17,625 bases of DNA from an uncultured Acetatifactor sp. (GCA_934394515.1 CAKRRU010000048.1:1-17625), one strand, 5' to 3'. Shown: positions 6,008 through 15,039, counted from the first letter of the stretch. Numbers and translations are program-made. Notes: generated by a model from the sequence alone, not told the origin.

Positions 6008-6733
6008 ATGGAACAGAAAATATTACGGGTGCTTATGGTGTGTCTGCTTCTTGGCTCCATGGCAATTGTGGGAAGAGAAACTGCGGAATATGTAAAAACA
6101 GTGAATGCCGTAAATGCGCTGCATAGTCTCGGGCATGGTACGACCGGCGAACGGTGTGTGGTCATAGATGCCGGACACGGTGGGGATGACCCCGGTAAGA
6201 TCGGTATCAACGGTGCACTGGAAAAGGATGTAAACTTAATCATTGTTGAAAAGCTGAAGAAGTATCTGGAGGCAGACGGCATCAGAGTGGTGCTGACCAG
6301 GGAGACCGGGGATGGACTGTATGATGAAACGGCATCCAATAAAAAAGTACAGGACATGAAGCGGAGAATTGAAAAAATAGAGGAGGCGGATCCGGTGCTG
6401 ACGGTCAGTGTACATCAAAACAGCTATCCGGAGGAATATGTACATGGTGCCCAGGTCTTCTACTACAATGGCAGCAGTGAGGGAGAGAAGTTGGCGGCAC
6501 TGCTCCAGAATCAGCTGAAAAAAGAACTGGATGAGGAAAACCACAGGCAGATCAAACCCAACGACAGCTATTATCTTTTGAAGAAAACCACAGGAACCAT
6601 TGTCATCGTTGAATGCGGATTTCTGTCGAATGCGGAGGAAGCGGAAAAACTTTGCAGGGATTCCTATCAGGACAGGGTGGCATGGGCAATCCATAAGGGC
6701 ATTTTGCAGTACATCAACAGTCTGGAAAAATGA
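6008..6733 (+). CDS. cwlD: N-acetylmuramoyl-L-alanine amidase (Amidase_3, CwlD-like)
   Basis: A 241-residue zinc amidase that removes peptide side chains from muramic acid in peptidoglycan; CwlD itself prepares the muramic-delta-lactam of spore cortex. Residues about 5-22 form a signal peptide or anchor and about 50-238 the Amidase_3 domain. All expected metal and catalytic residues are visible: His57 in DAGHGG, Glu72 in ALEKDVN, His136 in VSVHQNSY and Glu202 in VIVECGFLSN. Length and lack of a separate wall-binding domain match CwlD rather than the larger LytC/CwlB. ATG 6008 follows GGAG (5996-5999) by eight bases. It is divergent from the sortase, with 136 bases between. No terminator follows before the next promoter. 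The symbol rests on architecture only; a vegetative amidase of the same fold is possible. Confidence 0.8.
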   Translation: MEQKILRVLMVCLLLGSMAIVGRETAEYVKTVNAVNALHSLGHGTTGERCVVIDAGHGGDDPGKIGINGALEKDVNLIIVEKLKKYLEADGIRVVLTRETGDGLYDETASNKKVQDMKRRIEKIEEADPVLTVSVHQNSYPEEYVHGAQVFYYNGSSEGEKLAALLQNQLKKELDEENHRQIKPNDSYYLLKKTTGTIVIVECGFLSNAEEAEKLCRDSYQDRVAWAIHKGILQYINSLEK

Positions 6734-6771
6734 AAAAATAAATAACAGAAAAAATGAGGCTGAGACAAGAG

Positions 6772-6800
6772 TTGTATACACGGTATCCTTATGATAAAAT
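6772..6800 (+). promoter_or_regulatory. Promoter of the hairpin leader and GT-C-like gene
   Basis: TTGTAT (6772-6777), 17 bases, TAAAAT (6795-6800). The expected start at 6807 is the first paired base of the hairpin at 6807-6879. An overlapping TATAAT (6800-6805) is a second possible -10. Confidence 0.55.
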
Positions 6801-6806
6801 ATAATA

Positions 6807-6879
6807 ATGTCGGGATCAAAAGGTCTTTCACCCACTTATGAGCAAGCGCATGTGGGCTTAGACCTTTTGATTCTGGCAT
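6807..6879 (+). ncRNA. Long hairpin leader or small RNA
   Basis: Bases 6807-6826 pair with 6860-6879 over 20 continuous pairs, three or four of them G-U, which suggests RNA rather than a DNA site and favours the plus strand. After a small internal loop (TTCA / CTT), CCCAC (6831-6835) pairs with GTGGG (6852-6856). The apical loop contains GAGCAAGCG. No T-run follows, so this is not a terminator. It sits 62 bases before the ATG of the next gene, between a promoter and that gene. It could be a stabilising 5' cap for the message, a regulatory leader, or a dispersed intergenic repeat; I do not recognise a known class. Confidence 0.55.
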
Positions 6880-6941
6880 CATATAATCTGTATGCTGTAA
6901 GATACCATTGCAGGATACAATAAAGAAAAACAGGTGAGAAA

Positions 6942-8711
6942 ATGCGTCGATTTGAGAAAATACAAAACGGTCTGTTGGCCGCTATTGTGACATTTACATT
7001 GCAATGCACGTATGAAGTATATGTTGGAGGGTATGAGGATTCCAGCCTTGTGAACGGACTGAATAAGCTGTACGGAGCTTTTTATACTCTGAATTACATG
7101 GATCTGCTGGTATTTGCCGCAGTCATTCTCATGATTCGGGAAGTTCGTAAGAGAGATAAGAAGATAGATATCGCTACAGTGGTTTTTTCGGCGGTTTTGT
7201 CGTTCCTTCTTGTGGTGTGCATCAGCTTTCAAAAATATAATTCCGCTGTTTTCCTGTGGGGAAATGCTTTTCAGGTGCTGTTATCGTTCTTTTGCATGAT
7301 CGGATTTTTTATTCTGCTGTATCTGGTGCTGCGCCTGACTTACCGGGGGCTGGAACAGGTACAGCCGGCAGGTGGACAGGCTGGAAAACATCTGCAGCTT
7401 GTGGGATTCCTGATGATTTTTTTCAGCTGGCTTGTGTGGATCCTGTTGAACTATCCCGGCACCACAAGCGGAGACGGCTTGGTCCAGCTGAAACAATTCT
7501 TTGGGGAGCAGCACTGGGGAGCAGCACATCCGCCGATTTCTTCAGCCATTATGGGAATCTGTTTTGTGACGGGAAGGGCTATCGTGGATGCGAACTTCGG
7601 TTTCTTCCTATATTATCTGCTGCAGACAGTTGTGGGAGCTTTCGTTTTCTCCCTAAGCATGAAGAAACTGCAGGAACTGGGCATATCCTGGAAATGGTGC
7701 ATGGTGGGAAATCTGTTTTTTGCATTTTGTCCGCTTTGGGGAACTTATGCCCAATGGTTTGAAAAGGACCTGTTGTATACAGAAATGACCGTGCTGCAGG
7801 CAATTTATCTGATGGAGACCATCAAAAAGCAGAAATGCGCAGGAAAAGATGCAGTACTTCTGACAATTTTCAGTATTTTGTCTGCGCTATTTAGAAACAA
7901 CGGAATCTATGCCATTGTTCCGGCACTGATTCTGCTTGCGGTATATCTGAAAAAGAAGGAACGCATCCGGGTACTGCTGGTATTGCTGGTAACCGTACTG
8001 GCTTATAAAGGCGTAACCGTGCTGGTCTACGATCAGATATTGAGAGCAGGGAAACCGGCAGCATCAGAAGCCATGAGCATCCCGTTCCAGCAGACGGCGA
8101 GATATGTCTGTGAGTACGAAGATGAAGTGACGGAATATGAGAGACAAGTGTTGGATGATGTTCTGAATTTTGAGGGAATGAAAAGTTATCAGCCCAATAT
8201 TTCGGATCCGATCAAAATTTTGTACCGGGGCGGAGATCTGACAGATTATATGAAGATCTGGGTGCAGATGTTCTTCAAGCATCCGGGATGTTACGTAGCA
8301 GCTTTTGTCAACAAGGGATACGGCTATCTGGCACCGGTGGAGCAGAATATTGAGGCCTGGATCCAGCTGGAATATCCTGAGTATGCACAGGAACTGGGAA
8401 TTCAGCATGTATTCCCGATACAGACCTCGGAATTCCTTCTGCAGATCTGGTTTTTGAGCATGCGGCTTCCGCTAGTAAAATATCTGTGTACACCGGGATT
8501 GTATACCTGGATTCTGCTGGCAGCGGCGTTCTTCTTATGGAAAAAGAAAAAGCACAGTGCGCTCATTTTACTGGTACCCAGTTTTATGAATGTACTGGTA
8601 TGTCTGGCATCCCCTATGGCGAATGCAATCCGCTATGAACTGCCTACGGTGGCAGTGGTACCGCTTCTGATCGGATGGACGGTTTATTCCGTGCAGAGGC
8701 AGGCAGAATAA
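6942..8711 (+). CDS. Polytopic membrane protein, DUF6020 / GT-C glycosyltransferase-like
   Basis: A 589-residue protein with about 11-13 hydrophobic segments: N-terminal helices around 8-25, 50-67, 77-95, 105-130 and 150-170, a loop with LLNYPGTTSGDGLVQLKQFFG and HPPISSAIMG at about 170-205, further helices to about 370, a soluble insert of about 120 residues (about 375-490) and C-terminal helices. A first extracytoplasmic loop with acidic residues and HPP-like motifs is typical of GT-C enzymes that use polyprenyl-phosphate sugars, and the P-G-x-x-S-x-D phrase is typical of the Clostridial DUF6020 family. This suggests transfer of a sugar to a wall polymer or lipid, but no catalytic residue can be assigned. 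ATG 6942 follows AGGTGA (6932-6937). It is transcribed from the promoter at 6772 behind the hairpin element. Confidence 0.7.
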   Translation: MRRFEKIQNGLLAAIVTFTLQCTYEVYVGGYEDSSLVNGLNKLYGAFYTLNYMDLLVFAAVILMIREVRKRDKKIDIATVVFSAVLSFLLVVCISFQKYNSAVFLWGNAFQVLLSFFCMIGFFILLYLVLRLTYRGLEQVQPAGGQAGKHLQLVGFLMIFFSWLVWILLNYPGTTSGDGLVQLKQFFGEQHWGAAHPPISSAIMGICFVTGRAIVDANFGFFLYYLLQTVVGAFVFSLSMKKLQELGISWKWCMVGNLFFAFCPLWGTYAQWFEKDLLYTEMTVLQAIYLMETIKKQKCAGKDAVLLTIFSILSALFRNNGIYAIVPALILLAVYLKKKERIRVLLVLLVTVLAYKGVTVLVYDQILRAGKPAASEAMSIPFQQTARYVCEYEDEVTEYERQVLDDVLNFEGMKSYQPNISDPIKILYRGGDLTDYMKIWVQMFFKHPGCYVAAFVNKGYGYLAPVEQNIEAWIQLEYPEYAQELGIQHVFPIQTSEFLLQIWFLSMRLPLVKYLCTPGLYTWILLAAAFFLWKKKKHSALILLVPSFMNVLVCLASPMANAIRYELPTVAVVPLLIGWTVYSVQRQAE

Positions 8712-8778
8712 GCTTTCCATTTTATTGTGGATATGATACACTATATCCAAATGCATTGGAATAACAGAAGGTAATGAT

Positions 8779-9843
8779 ATGGATACTGAGATCATAAAAA
8801 TTCACCCGGGAGAAGGTCCGGTCAGTGCGGAAGATGATGTAAAACTCCGCACTGCCGGGGAAATCCTGAAAAGGGGAGGACTGGTGGCATTTCCTACCGA
8901 AACGGTATACGGACTCGGCGGGGATGCGTTAAATCCCACATCCTCTCAAAAAATTTATGCGGCAAAGGGCAGACCATCGGACAATCCCCTGATCGTTCAC
9001 ATTTTTCGATTTGAGGATATCTATAAGATCACCCGGAACGTTCCGGAGGAAGCCCGGAAAATAGCCGACGCTTTCTGGCCGGGACCGCTTACTATGATCC
9101 TGCCAAAGTCAGAGGAAGTCCCTTATGAGACGACAGGCGGGCTGGATACGGTAGCAATCCGCATGCCCTCTCATCTGGCAGCGCAGAAACTGATCGAGTA
9201 CAGCGGCGGATACATTGCGGCTCCCAGTGCTAACACTTCCGGCAAGCCAAGCCCTACGGTGGCAAAATATGTCGTGGAAGATATGATGGGACGGATCGAT
9301 GCAATCATTGACGGCGGAGAAGTGGGAATCGGACTGGAATCCACGATCATTGATCTGACGGTGACACCGCCGCAGATTCTTCGTCCGGGATATATCACAC
9401 AGGAGAAACTGAGCGCAGTACTGGGGACGGTGGATACGGATACCACGATCCTGAGGGCGGACAGCGGACAGGCTCCCAAGGCTCCGGGAATGAAATACCG
9501 GCATTATGCACCAAAGGGTGAGCTTACCATTGTGGAGGGAACTCCGGAACAGGTAAGAGAGTATATTAACCGGGAAGCAGCCGCAGATCATGCGGCAGGA
9601 GAAAAGACCGGCATCATCGGAACGGAAGAAATGCTGTCCGGGTATACGGCGGATGTGGTAAAAAGCGTTGGCAGCCGTAAGGATGAAGACAGCATTGCCA
9701 GACACCTGTACACGATCCTACGGGAATTTGATGACGAGGGTGTGACGAAAATCTACTCCGAGGGCTTTTCCACGGAGGGATTCGGACAGGCCATTATGAA
9801 CCGGCTGTTGAAAGCGGCAGGTCATAAAGTAGTAAAGCTGTAA
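8779..9843 (+). CDS. tsaC: L-threonylcarbamoyladenylate synthase, two-domain Sua5/YwlC type
   Basis: A 354-residue enzyme that makes threonylcarbamoyl-AMP from threonine, bicarbonate and ATP for the t6A modification at position 37 of ANN-decoding tRNAs, in the cytoplasm with the TsaB/D/E proteins. The YrdC-like domain (about 20-205) has the opening GGLVAFPTETVYGLGGDA, the KGRPSDNPL motif (Lys63, Arg65) and APSANTSGKPSPT (148-160), which bind substrate and nucleotide. A C-terminal Sua5 domain (about 235-352) with KAPGMKYRHYAPKGEL at its start marks it as the long Sua5 form. ATG 8779 follows AGAAGG. The 67-base gap upstream holds a TGGATAT/ATATCCA hairpin (8728-8749) without a T-run and no clear promoter. 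It heads the rpiB-upp-deaminase group, as ywlC does in Bacillus. Confidence 0.93.
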   Translation: MDTEIIKIHPGEGPVSAEDDVKLRTAGEILKRGGLVAFPTETVYGLGGDALNPTSSQKIYAAKGRPSDNPLIVHIFRFEDIYKITRNVPEEARKIADAFWPGPLTMILPKSEEVPYETTGGLDTVAIRMPSHLAAQKLIEYSGGYIAAPSANTSGKPSPTVAKYVVEDMMGRIDAIIDGGEVGIGLESTIIDLTVTPPQILRPGYITQEKLSAVLGTVDTDTTILRADSGQAPKAPGMKYRHYAPKGELTIVEGTPEQVREYINREAAADHAAGEKTGIIGTEEMLSGYTADVVKSVGSRKDEDSIARHLYTILREFDDEGVTKIYSEGFSTEGFGQAIMNRLLKAAGHKVVKL

Positions 9844-9872
9844 ACAGAAAATATGATACGAGGAGAATGAAA

Positions 9873-10304
9873 ATGATAGCAATCGCAAGTGATCATGGCG
9901 GATATGATCTGAAGGAAAGAGTAAAAAAATACTTAGAGGAGAAAAACATCCCTTACCGGGATTTCGGATGTGACAGCAAAGCAAGCTGTGATTATCCTGT
10001 ATTCGGACATGCGGCGGCAAAGGCTGTGGCAGACGGTAGCTGCGAGAAGGGTATCGTGATCTGCACCACCGGTATCGGTATCAGCATTTCCGCTAACAAG
10101 GTAAAAGGAATCCGCTGCGCACTCTGCTCCGACTCTCTGTCGGCAAAGATGACCAGACTGCACAACGATGCCAACATGCTGGCAATGGGTGCGGGAATCG
10201 TCGGCGAGAATCTGGCGCTGGAGATCGTGGAGACTTTCCTGAACACACCTTTTTCCGGAGAAGAGAGACACAGCCGCAGAATCAGCCTGATCGAAGAGAT
10301 CTAA
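9873..10304 (+). CDS. rpiB: Ribose-5-phosphate isomerase B
   Basis: A 143-residue enzyme of the pentose phosphate pathway that interconverts ribose 5-phosphate and ribulose 5-phosphate. ATG 9873 is preferred to 9867 because AGGAG (9861-9865) is then seven bases away and the protein starts with the typical MIAIASDHGGYDLKE. Catalytic Cys64 lies in GIVICTTGIGIS and His97 in RLHNDAN, with His8 in SDHGG binding phosphate; these correspond to Cys66 and His99 of the E. coli enzyme. A related lactose/galactose isomerase LacAB is less likely given the neighbours and the SDHGG/RLHNDAN pattern. It starts 29 bases after tsaC and is probably cotranscribed with it. Confidence 0.95.
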   Translation: MIAIASDHGGYDLKERVKKYLEEKNIPYRDFGCDSKASCDYPVFGHAAAKAVADGSCEKGIVICTTGIGISISANKVKGIRCALCSDSLSAKMTRLHNDANMLAMGAGIVGENLALEIVETFLNTPFSGEERHSRRISLIEEI

Positions 10305-11003
<699 letters not shown>

Positions 11004-11014
11004 AGGAGACACCC

Positions 11015-11506
11015 ATGAGTGCCAAACGCAGTGACTATATCAGCTGGGATGAATATTTTATGGGGGTAGCCCACCTGTCGGGAATGCGGTCCAAGGATCC
11101 GAATACCCAGGTGGGAGCCTGCATTGTCAGCCCGGACAATAAGATCCTGTCCATGGGATATAATGGGTTCCCCAAGGGATGTTCCGATGATGAATTTCCC
11201 TGGGAGAGGGAAAACCCGGAGAATAAGAATCTGACGAAGTATCCCTTTGTGACACATAGTGAACTGAATGCCATTTTGAATTATCGCGGCGGTTCTCTGG
11301 AGGGGACGAAGCTGTATGTCTCCCTGTTTCCATGCAATGAATGCGCAAAAGCTATTATACAGGCCGGGATCCGCACAGTGGTATATGACAGCGATAAGTA
11401 TAAAGGAACCCCGTCCAATCGGGCCGCCAAGCGTATGTTTGATGCGGCCGGAGTGGAGTATGTGCAGTATTCGAAGACAGGACGAATGATACACATCGAG
11501 GTCTGA
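11015..11506 (+). CDS. dCMP deaminase
   Basis: A 163-residue zinc deaminase converting dCMP to dUMP, the precursor for thymidylate. Zinc and proton-shuttle residues are visible: His81 and Glu83 in HSELNAIL, Cys107 and Cys110 in LFPCNEC. The DPNTQVGACIVSPDNKIL motif (28-45) and the GYNGFPKG loop are typical of dCMP deaminase rather than cytidine or guanine deaminase. Its Bacillus relative is called ComEB. ATG 11015 follows AAGGAG; the gene begins 11 bases after upp, so the two are cotranscribed, joining uracil salvage with dUMP supply. Confidence 0.94.
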   Translation: MSAKRSDYISWDEYFMGVAHLSGMRSKDPNTQVGACIVSPDNKILSMGYNGFPKGCSDDEFPWERENPENKNLTKYPFVTHSELNAILNYRGGSLEGTKLYVSLFPCNECAKAIIQAGIRTVVYDSDKYKGTPSNRAAKRMFDAAGVEYVQYSKTGRMIHIEV

Positions 11507-11530
11507 GCAACAGATAAAGGAGTAAAACGG

Positions 11531-12694
11531 TTGAAGCGCCTACAGAAGACAGCTGTGTTGCTTGCAGCAGTGATCCTTGCAGGATCCTTTTCTTCGGAAG
11601 ACGTCAAAGTGGAAGCTGCCAGCAGCACATGGCAGCAGATCCAGCAGGAACAGCAGGAGAAAAATAACCTGCAAAACCAGCTGGATCAGGAAAATGACAA
11701 TCTGGAGAACCTGAAGGGAGAACAGAATTCCCTCAAGGGACAACTGAATAATCTGAACGGTCAGCTGACGGAGGTCAGCGATAACCTGGCGGATCTGGAA
11801 CGACAGATCACGGAGAAAGAACAGGAGATCGCAGACACACAGGACAGTCTGGAAGAGGCGAAAGCCACGGAGGCATGGCAGTATGAGTGCATGGTGATCC
11901 GGGTACGGGATATGTACGAGCGGAATGAGACCAGCTATATCAATGCACTTCTGAGCGCGCAGAGTTTTGATAAATTGTTGAATGCCGCTGACTTTTTCGA
12001 ACGGATCGCCGCTTATGACCAGAAGAAATTGAAGGAATTCGAGGAGAACCGCAAGCTGATCGAAGAGGAGGAGGCAAGACTCCAGACAGAGAAAGCAGAG
12101 CTGGATCAGCTGAAAGTGGCAGCGGAAGCCGAGAAGAGTAAGGTATCCGGTCTGATCAGTCAGACGTCCAACAGTATCGCAAAATATGCCGGAGATATTT
12201 CGGAAGCGGAACAGAGAGCGCTGGCATATGAAGAGGAAATCCGGAAAAAAGAGGACAATCTGGAATCCTTACGGAAGAAGCTGGCGGAAGAGATTGCTAT
12301 GTCCCAGAAGGCAGCGAATGCAACCTGGAGAGATATTTCGGATATTTCTTTTGAAGAAGGAGACCGCTATCTGTTAGCGAATCTGATTTATTGTGAAGCA
12401 GGCGGGGAATCTTATGACGGACAGCTGGCGGTAGCCAGCGTGGTCATCAACCGTGTCAGAAGTTCGGTTTATCCGAACACAGTGGTAGGAGTAATCTATC
12501 AGAATAAACAATTTTCACCGGTAGCCAGTGGACGCCTGGAACTGGCGCTGGCGGCCAATAAAGCCACCAGCCGCTGCTATCAGGCAGCAGATGAAGCAAT
12601 GTCCGGAGTGACCAATGTAGGCAACTGCGTATATTTCCGTACTCCGGTGGAAGGATTGACCGGTATCAATATCGGCGGACACGTATTTTACTAA
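11531..12694 (+). CDS. Secreted coiled-coil protein with C-terminal SleB-type wall hydrolase domain
   Basis: A 387-residue exported protein. The start is TTG 11531: AAAGGAGT (11516-11523) lies seven bases upstream and the protein then begins with a signal peptide (MKRLQKTAVLLAAVILAG) cleaved near VEAAS. Residues about 35-255 are a long Q/E/L/N-rich coiled coil like that of PcsB/EnvC proteins (QEQQEKNNLQNQLDQENDNL and onward). Residues about 270-387 form a SleB/CwlJ (Hydrolase_2) domain: NLIYCEAGGES with the predicted catalytic Glu289, then VVINRVRSS, GVIYQNKQFSPV and a C-terminal GGHVFY. SleB is a lytic transglycosylase of cortex peptidoglycan. The PcsB-type coil suggests regulation at the septum by a membrane partner such as FtsEX, which is inference. 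It starts 24 bases after the deaminase. Confidence 0.88.
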   Translation: MKRLQKTAVLLAAVILAGSFSSEDVKVEAASSTWQQIQQEQQEKNNLQNQLDQENDNLENLKGEQNSLKGQLNNLNGQLTEVSDNLADLERQITEKEQEIADTQDSLEEAKATEAWQYECMVIRVRDMYERNETSYINALLSAQSFDKLLNAADFFERIAAYDQKKLKEFEENRKLIEEEEARLQTEKAELDQLKVAAEAEKSKVSGLISQTSNSIAKYAGDISEAEQRALAYEEEIRKKEDNLESLRKKLAEEIAMSQKAANATWRDISDISFEEGDRYLLANLIYCEAGGESYDGQLAVASVVINRVRSSVYPNTVVGVIYQNKQFSPVASGRLELALAANKATSRCYQAADEAMSGVTNVGNCVYFRTPVEGLTGINIGGHVFY

Positions 12695-12710
12695 ACGAAA
12701 GCGAAAATCT

Positions 12711-14489
12711 ATGAGAATTAACAGCGTAGAACAGAAGGGTTATGCGAATAGAATCATGGACTGGAAGGTCTTCGTAAGGCAGAATCTGGTGGCAGCCAAG
12801 GCATCGGAATTTTACTATGAATTCGTTGGGGAGAATTCTTTCCGTCCGGTGAGCGAATTGGTTTTGCCCGAAGACGGTGAACTGTTGAGGGAAGCAGTGG
12901 AGGCGGATCCGTTCCGTCCGCTGGAATTGTTCACGGTACTCAGCAATCTGAAGGACAGTACACGGAATGTTTATCTGCGTCTGGAACAGAGTGAACAGAC
13001 GGAAAACGGTATTCCGCTGTATCAGATCACAATCTCCGATATACATGATCTGGAGGGAAGAAATTTACGCCTGGAGCATAGTATTCTGAAATATCGTCAT
13101 TTCATGACGCTGCAAGATGTATACTTTTTTGAATATCTCATCGACAGGGACAGTATTACAGTCTATAAATATGTTAATGAGCGTGCCATGAACCGGTTTG
13201 AGGGTTCTCTGAATATTTTGATCGGGAATGTGGAACAGGCTCATGACGGCAGTGACATTGCCAGACTGAAGGATCAGCTTCGCACGTTCTGCGCACATCT
13301 GCGTAATGGGGAAGACTTTTTCGAAATGGAATTCATCCGCGGGCAGGAAGACAGGGAGATATGGAAGGTAAAAGGTGCCAGAATCCCGAAGAACCGCGAT
13401 ATGGTGGCAGGCATCATATCCCCGGACCGGAACCGCGAGAAGGAAGCTTATTACCTGACCCCGGCAGCCAGAGATGCGGGAACCGGTCTGCTGAATAAAC
13501 GGGCATGGACAGAATATACTATTGAGCAGTTGAACCGTAAGGATCACAGCACCAGATGGCTGGTAATTATCGATATCGATGATTTCAAACATATTAATGA
13601 TACCTATGGTCATATTTTTGGAGATCAGGTGATCCGGAGAGTGGCGGAGATCATGCAGATGCTGGTGGGACAGCGGGGCGTGATAGGCCGTTTCGGCGGA
13701 GATGAATATGTGATTCTGCTGGAGAAGGTAGCCACCAGAGAACAGCTGAAGATATTGCTGAAGACCATTGCAAAAGAATTTGCGCTGGCTTTCGATCCAA
13801 AGATCCATGTGACGGCTTCCATCGGTGTATCGGAATATCCGGTAGACGGATCCGAATATGAGGAACTGATGCGGAAGGCTGATAAGGCGCTTTACCTTGC
13901 CAAGGAAAAAGGCAAGAACCGCCATATTATCTATGAAGAGAGACTGCATGGCAAGCTGGAGTCCGATGATATGCAGAATATGGCTATGGCCTATGCGGTA
14001 TCCAAGGAGAAAAAGCGGGAAGCCGTCACGGAGATGATCACGGGAATATGCATCTTTGGAGTACAGTCGGTGGTGAATAACCCGGAAAAATTGCAGCAGA
14101 TCCGCAGTCTGTTTGATCTGGACGGTATTACGATCTTCTCAGAGAGAGGAGAAAAACTTGTCTGCAGAAGTGGTAATTATATGGCAGAAGCACCGGACGG
14201 GCGACCGGGATTCGAGGACAAAAAGTATCTGGCTCTGTTTGGAGAGGACGATATTTTTGTGGAATCCAATATGGTGAAGCTGCGCTCCCAGAATCCTGCG
14301 GCTTATGCCGTGACACAGAAACAGGAGATCGGTGCGGCACTTCAGTGCCTGTCCCGCAAAGAAGGAATACCATATGTAATGGTAAATTACGAGGTGTTCA
14401 ACCGGAACAGGAAATGGTCGGACGAAGATGTTACACTGTTGACGGTTCTTGGGCATTGCATCGGTAATCTGCTTTGCAGCGCAGAATAA
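12711..14489 (+). CDS. Diguanylate cyclase with N-terminal sensor and C-terminal extra domain
   Basis: A 592-residue cytoplasmic protein with no membrane segment. The N-terminal part (about 1-125 and 130-250) looks like two PAS-like sensor domains. The GGDEF domain (about 255-415) has GLLNKRAW, IDIDDFKHINDTYGHIFGDQ and an intact active site at 329-333 (GGDEY), so it should make c-di-GMP from two GTP. The RxxD inhibitory site normally four residues before RFGGDE is absent (GQRGVI is found). The C-terminal 170 residues contain a GAF-like stretch (about 455-590: LFDLDGITIFSERGEKL ... EEDVTLLTVLGHCI pattern). ATG 12711 lacks a strong ribosome site; it starts 16 bases after the SleB gene and may be translationally coupled. 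An internal ATG at 12756 is an alternative. Confidence 0.88.
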   Translation: MRINSVEQKGYANRIMDWKVFVRQNLVAAKASEFYYEFVGENSFRPVSELVLPEDGELLREAVEADPFRPLELFTVLSNLKDSTRNVYLRLEQSEQTENGIPLYQITISDIHDLEGRNLRLEHSILKYRHFMTLQDVYFFEYLIDRDSITVYKYVNERAMNRFEGSLNILIGNVEQAHDGSDIARLKDQLRTFCAHLRNGEDFFEMEFIRGQEDREIWKVKGARIPKNRDMVAGIISPDRNREKEAYYLTPAARDAGTGLLNKRAWTEYTIEQLNRKDHSTRWLVIIDIDDFKHINDTYGHIFGDQVIRRVAEIMQMLVGQRGVIGRFGGDEYVILLEKVATREQLKILLKTIAKEFALAFDPKIHVTASIGVSEYPVDGSEYEELMRKADKALYLAKEKGKNRHIIYEERLHGKLESDDMQNMAMAYAVSKEKKREAVTEMITGICIFGVQSVVNNPEKLQQIRSLFDLDGITIFSERGEKLVCRSGNYMAEAPDGRPGFEDKKYLALFGEDDIFVESNMVKLRSQNPAAYAVTQKQEIGAALQCLSRKEGIPYVMVNYEVFNRNRKWSDEDVTLLTVLGHCIGNLLCSAE

Positions 14490-14503
14490 CACAAAATAAA
14501 ATG

Positions 14504-14557
14504 AGAGCAGAAACACAGGGCCGGACGTACGGCATATCATGTGTTTCTGCTCTTTTT
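14504..14557. terminator. Bidirectional terminator between cyclase and DUF402 gene
   Basis: AGAGCAGAAACACA (14504-14517) pairs perfectly with 14540-14553 over 14 bp with a 22-base loop, followed by TTTTT. On the minus strand the stem directly abuts the DUF402 stop codon and ends in an A/T-rich tail (TCATTTTATTTTGTG), so both convergent genes can use it. Confidence 0.88.
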
Positions 14558-15039
14558 CACAGTCCGCTCTTTTCTAACGGACTCTGCAAACGGTCAAATT
14601 TATCACGGTAAATGATGGTGATCAGGTTGTTCAGCTGACGCAGACATGCACTCATCTGTGCCTGGGTGATCAGACCCTTTTCCAGCGCTTCGGCCAGCTC
14701 GTCCAGATCTACGACATGCATCCGGCCGTCGGGATACAGGATAATGTCGGCCAGCAGATCCGTGACGATCAGGGAATTGTTCTCCGGATGAGCAGTGTAT
14801 TCCACAATATCACAGTACCAGTACAGAAGAGAACCGTCATGGCGGTAGAACTTGCTGATCTTGAAGCCTTCTTTAAGATAATAGCAGGAACAGCCATGAG
14901 AAAAGGTCGTCTTGGGATTCAGCGTTTTCCACTTTGTCAAAATATAATCTTCTGTCTGTTCCACGATGATATCGTCTTTTAGCAGGATACATTCTTCGGG
15001 AATCAGACGTTTCCGGTAGATCTGCAGTTCATTGCTCAT
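14557..15039 (-). CDS. DUF402 domain protein
   Basis: A 160-residue soluble protein. The core LLYWYCDIVEY...SLIVTDLLADIILYPDGRMHVVDLDELAEAL (about 68-115) is the DUF402 signature. DUF402 includes nucleoside di/triphosphatases (NtdP/SA0684 type) and the RNA-binding FAU-1 proteins, so phosphohydrolase activity on nucleotides is possible, with Asp97 and Asp110-type residues as candidate metal ligands. ATG 15039 follows AAAGGAGA (15046-15053). It lies 30 bases after the acetyltransferase and is probably cotranscribed with it. Substrate is not predictable here. Confidence 0.82.
   Translation of the reverse strand: MSNELQIYRKRLIPEECILLKDDIIVEQTEDYILTKWKTLNPKTTFSHGCSCYYLKEGFKISKFYRHDGSLLYWYCDIVEYTAHPENNSLIVTDLLADIILYPDGRMHVVDLDELAEALEKGLITQAQMSACLRQLNNLITIIYRDKFDRLQSPLEKSGL

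Noticed and set aside
13065..13949. 294-codon minus-strand frame
   Set aside because: Antisense to the GGDEF gene; no ribosome site and no domain.
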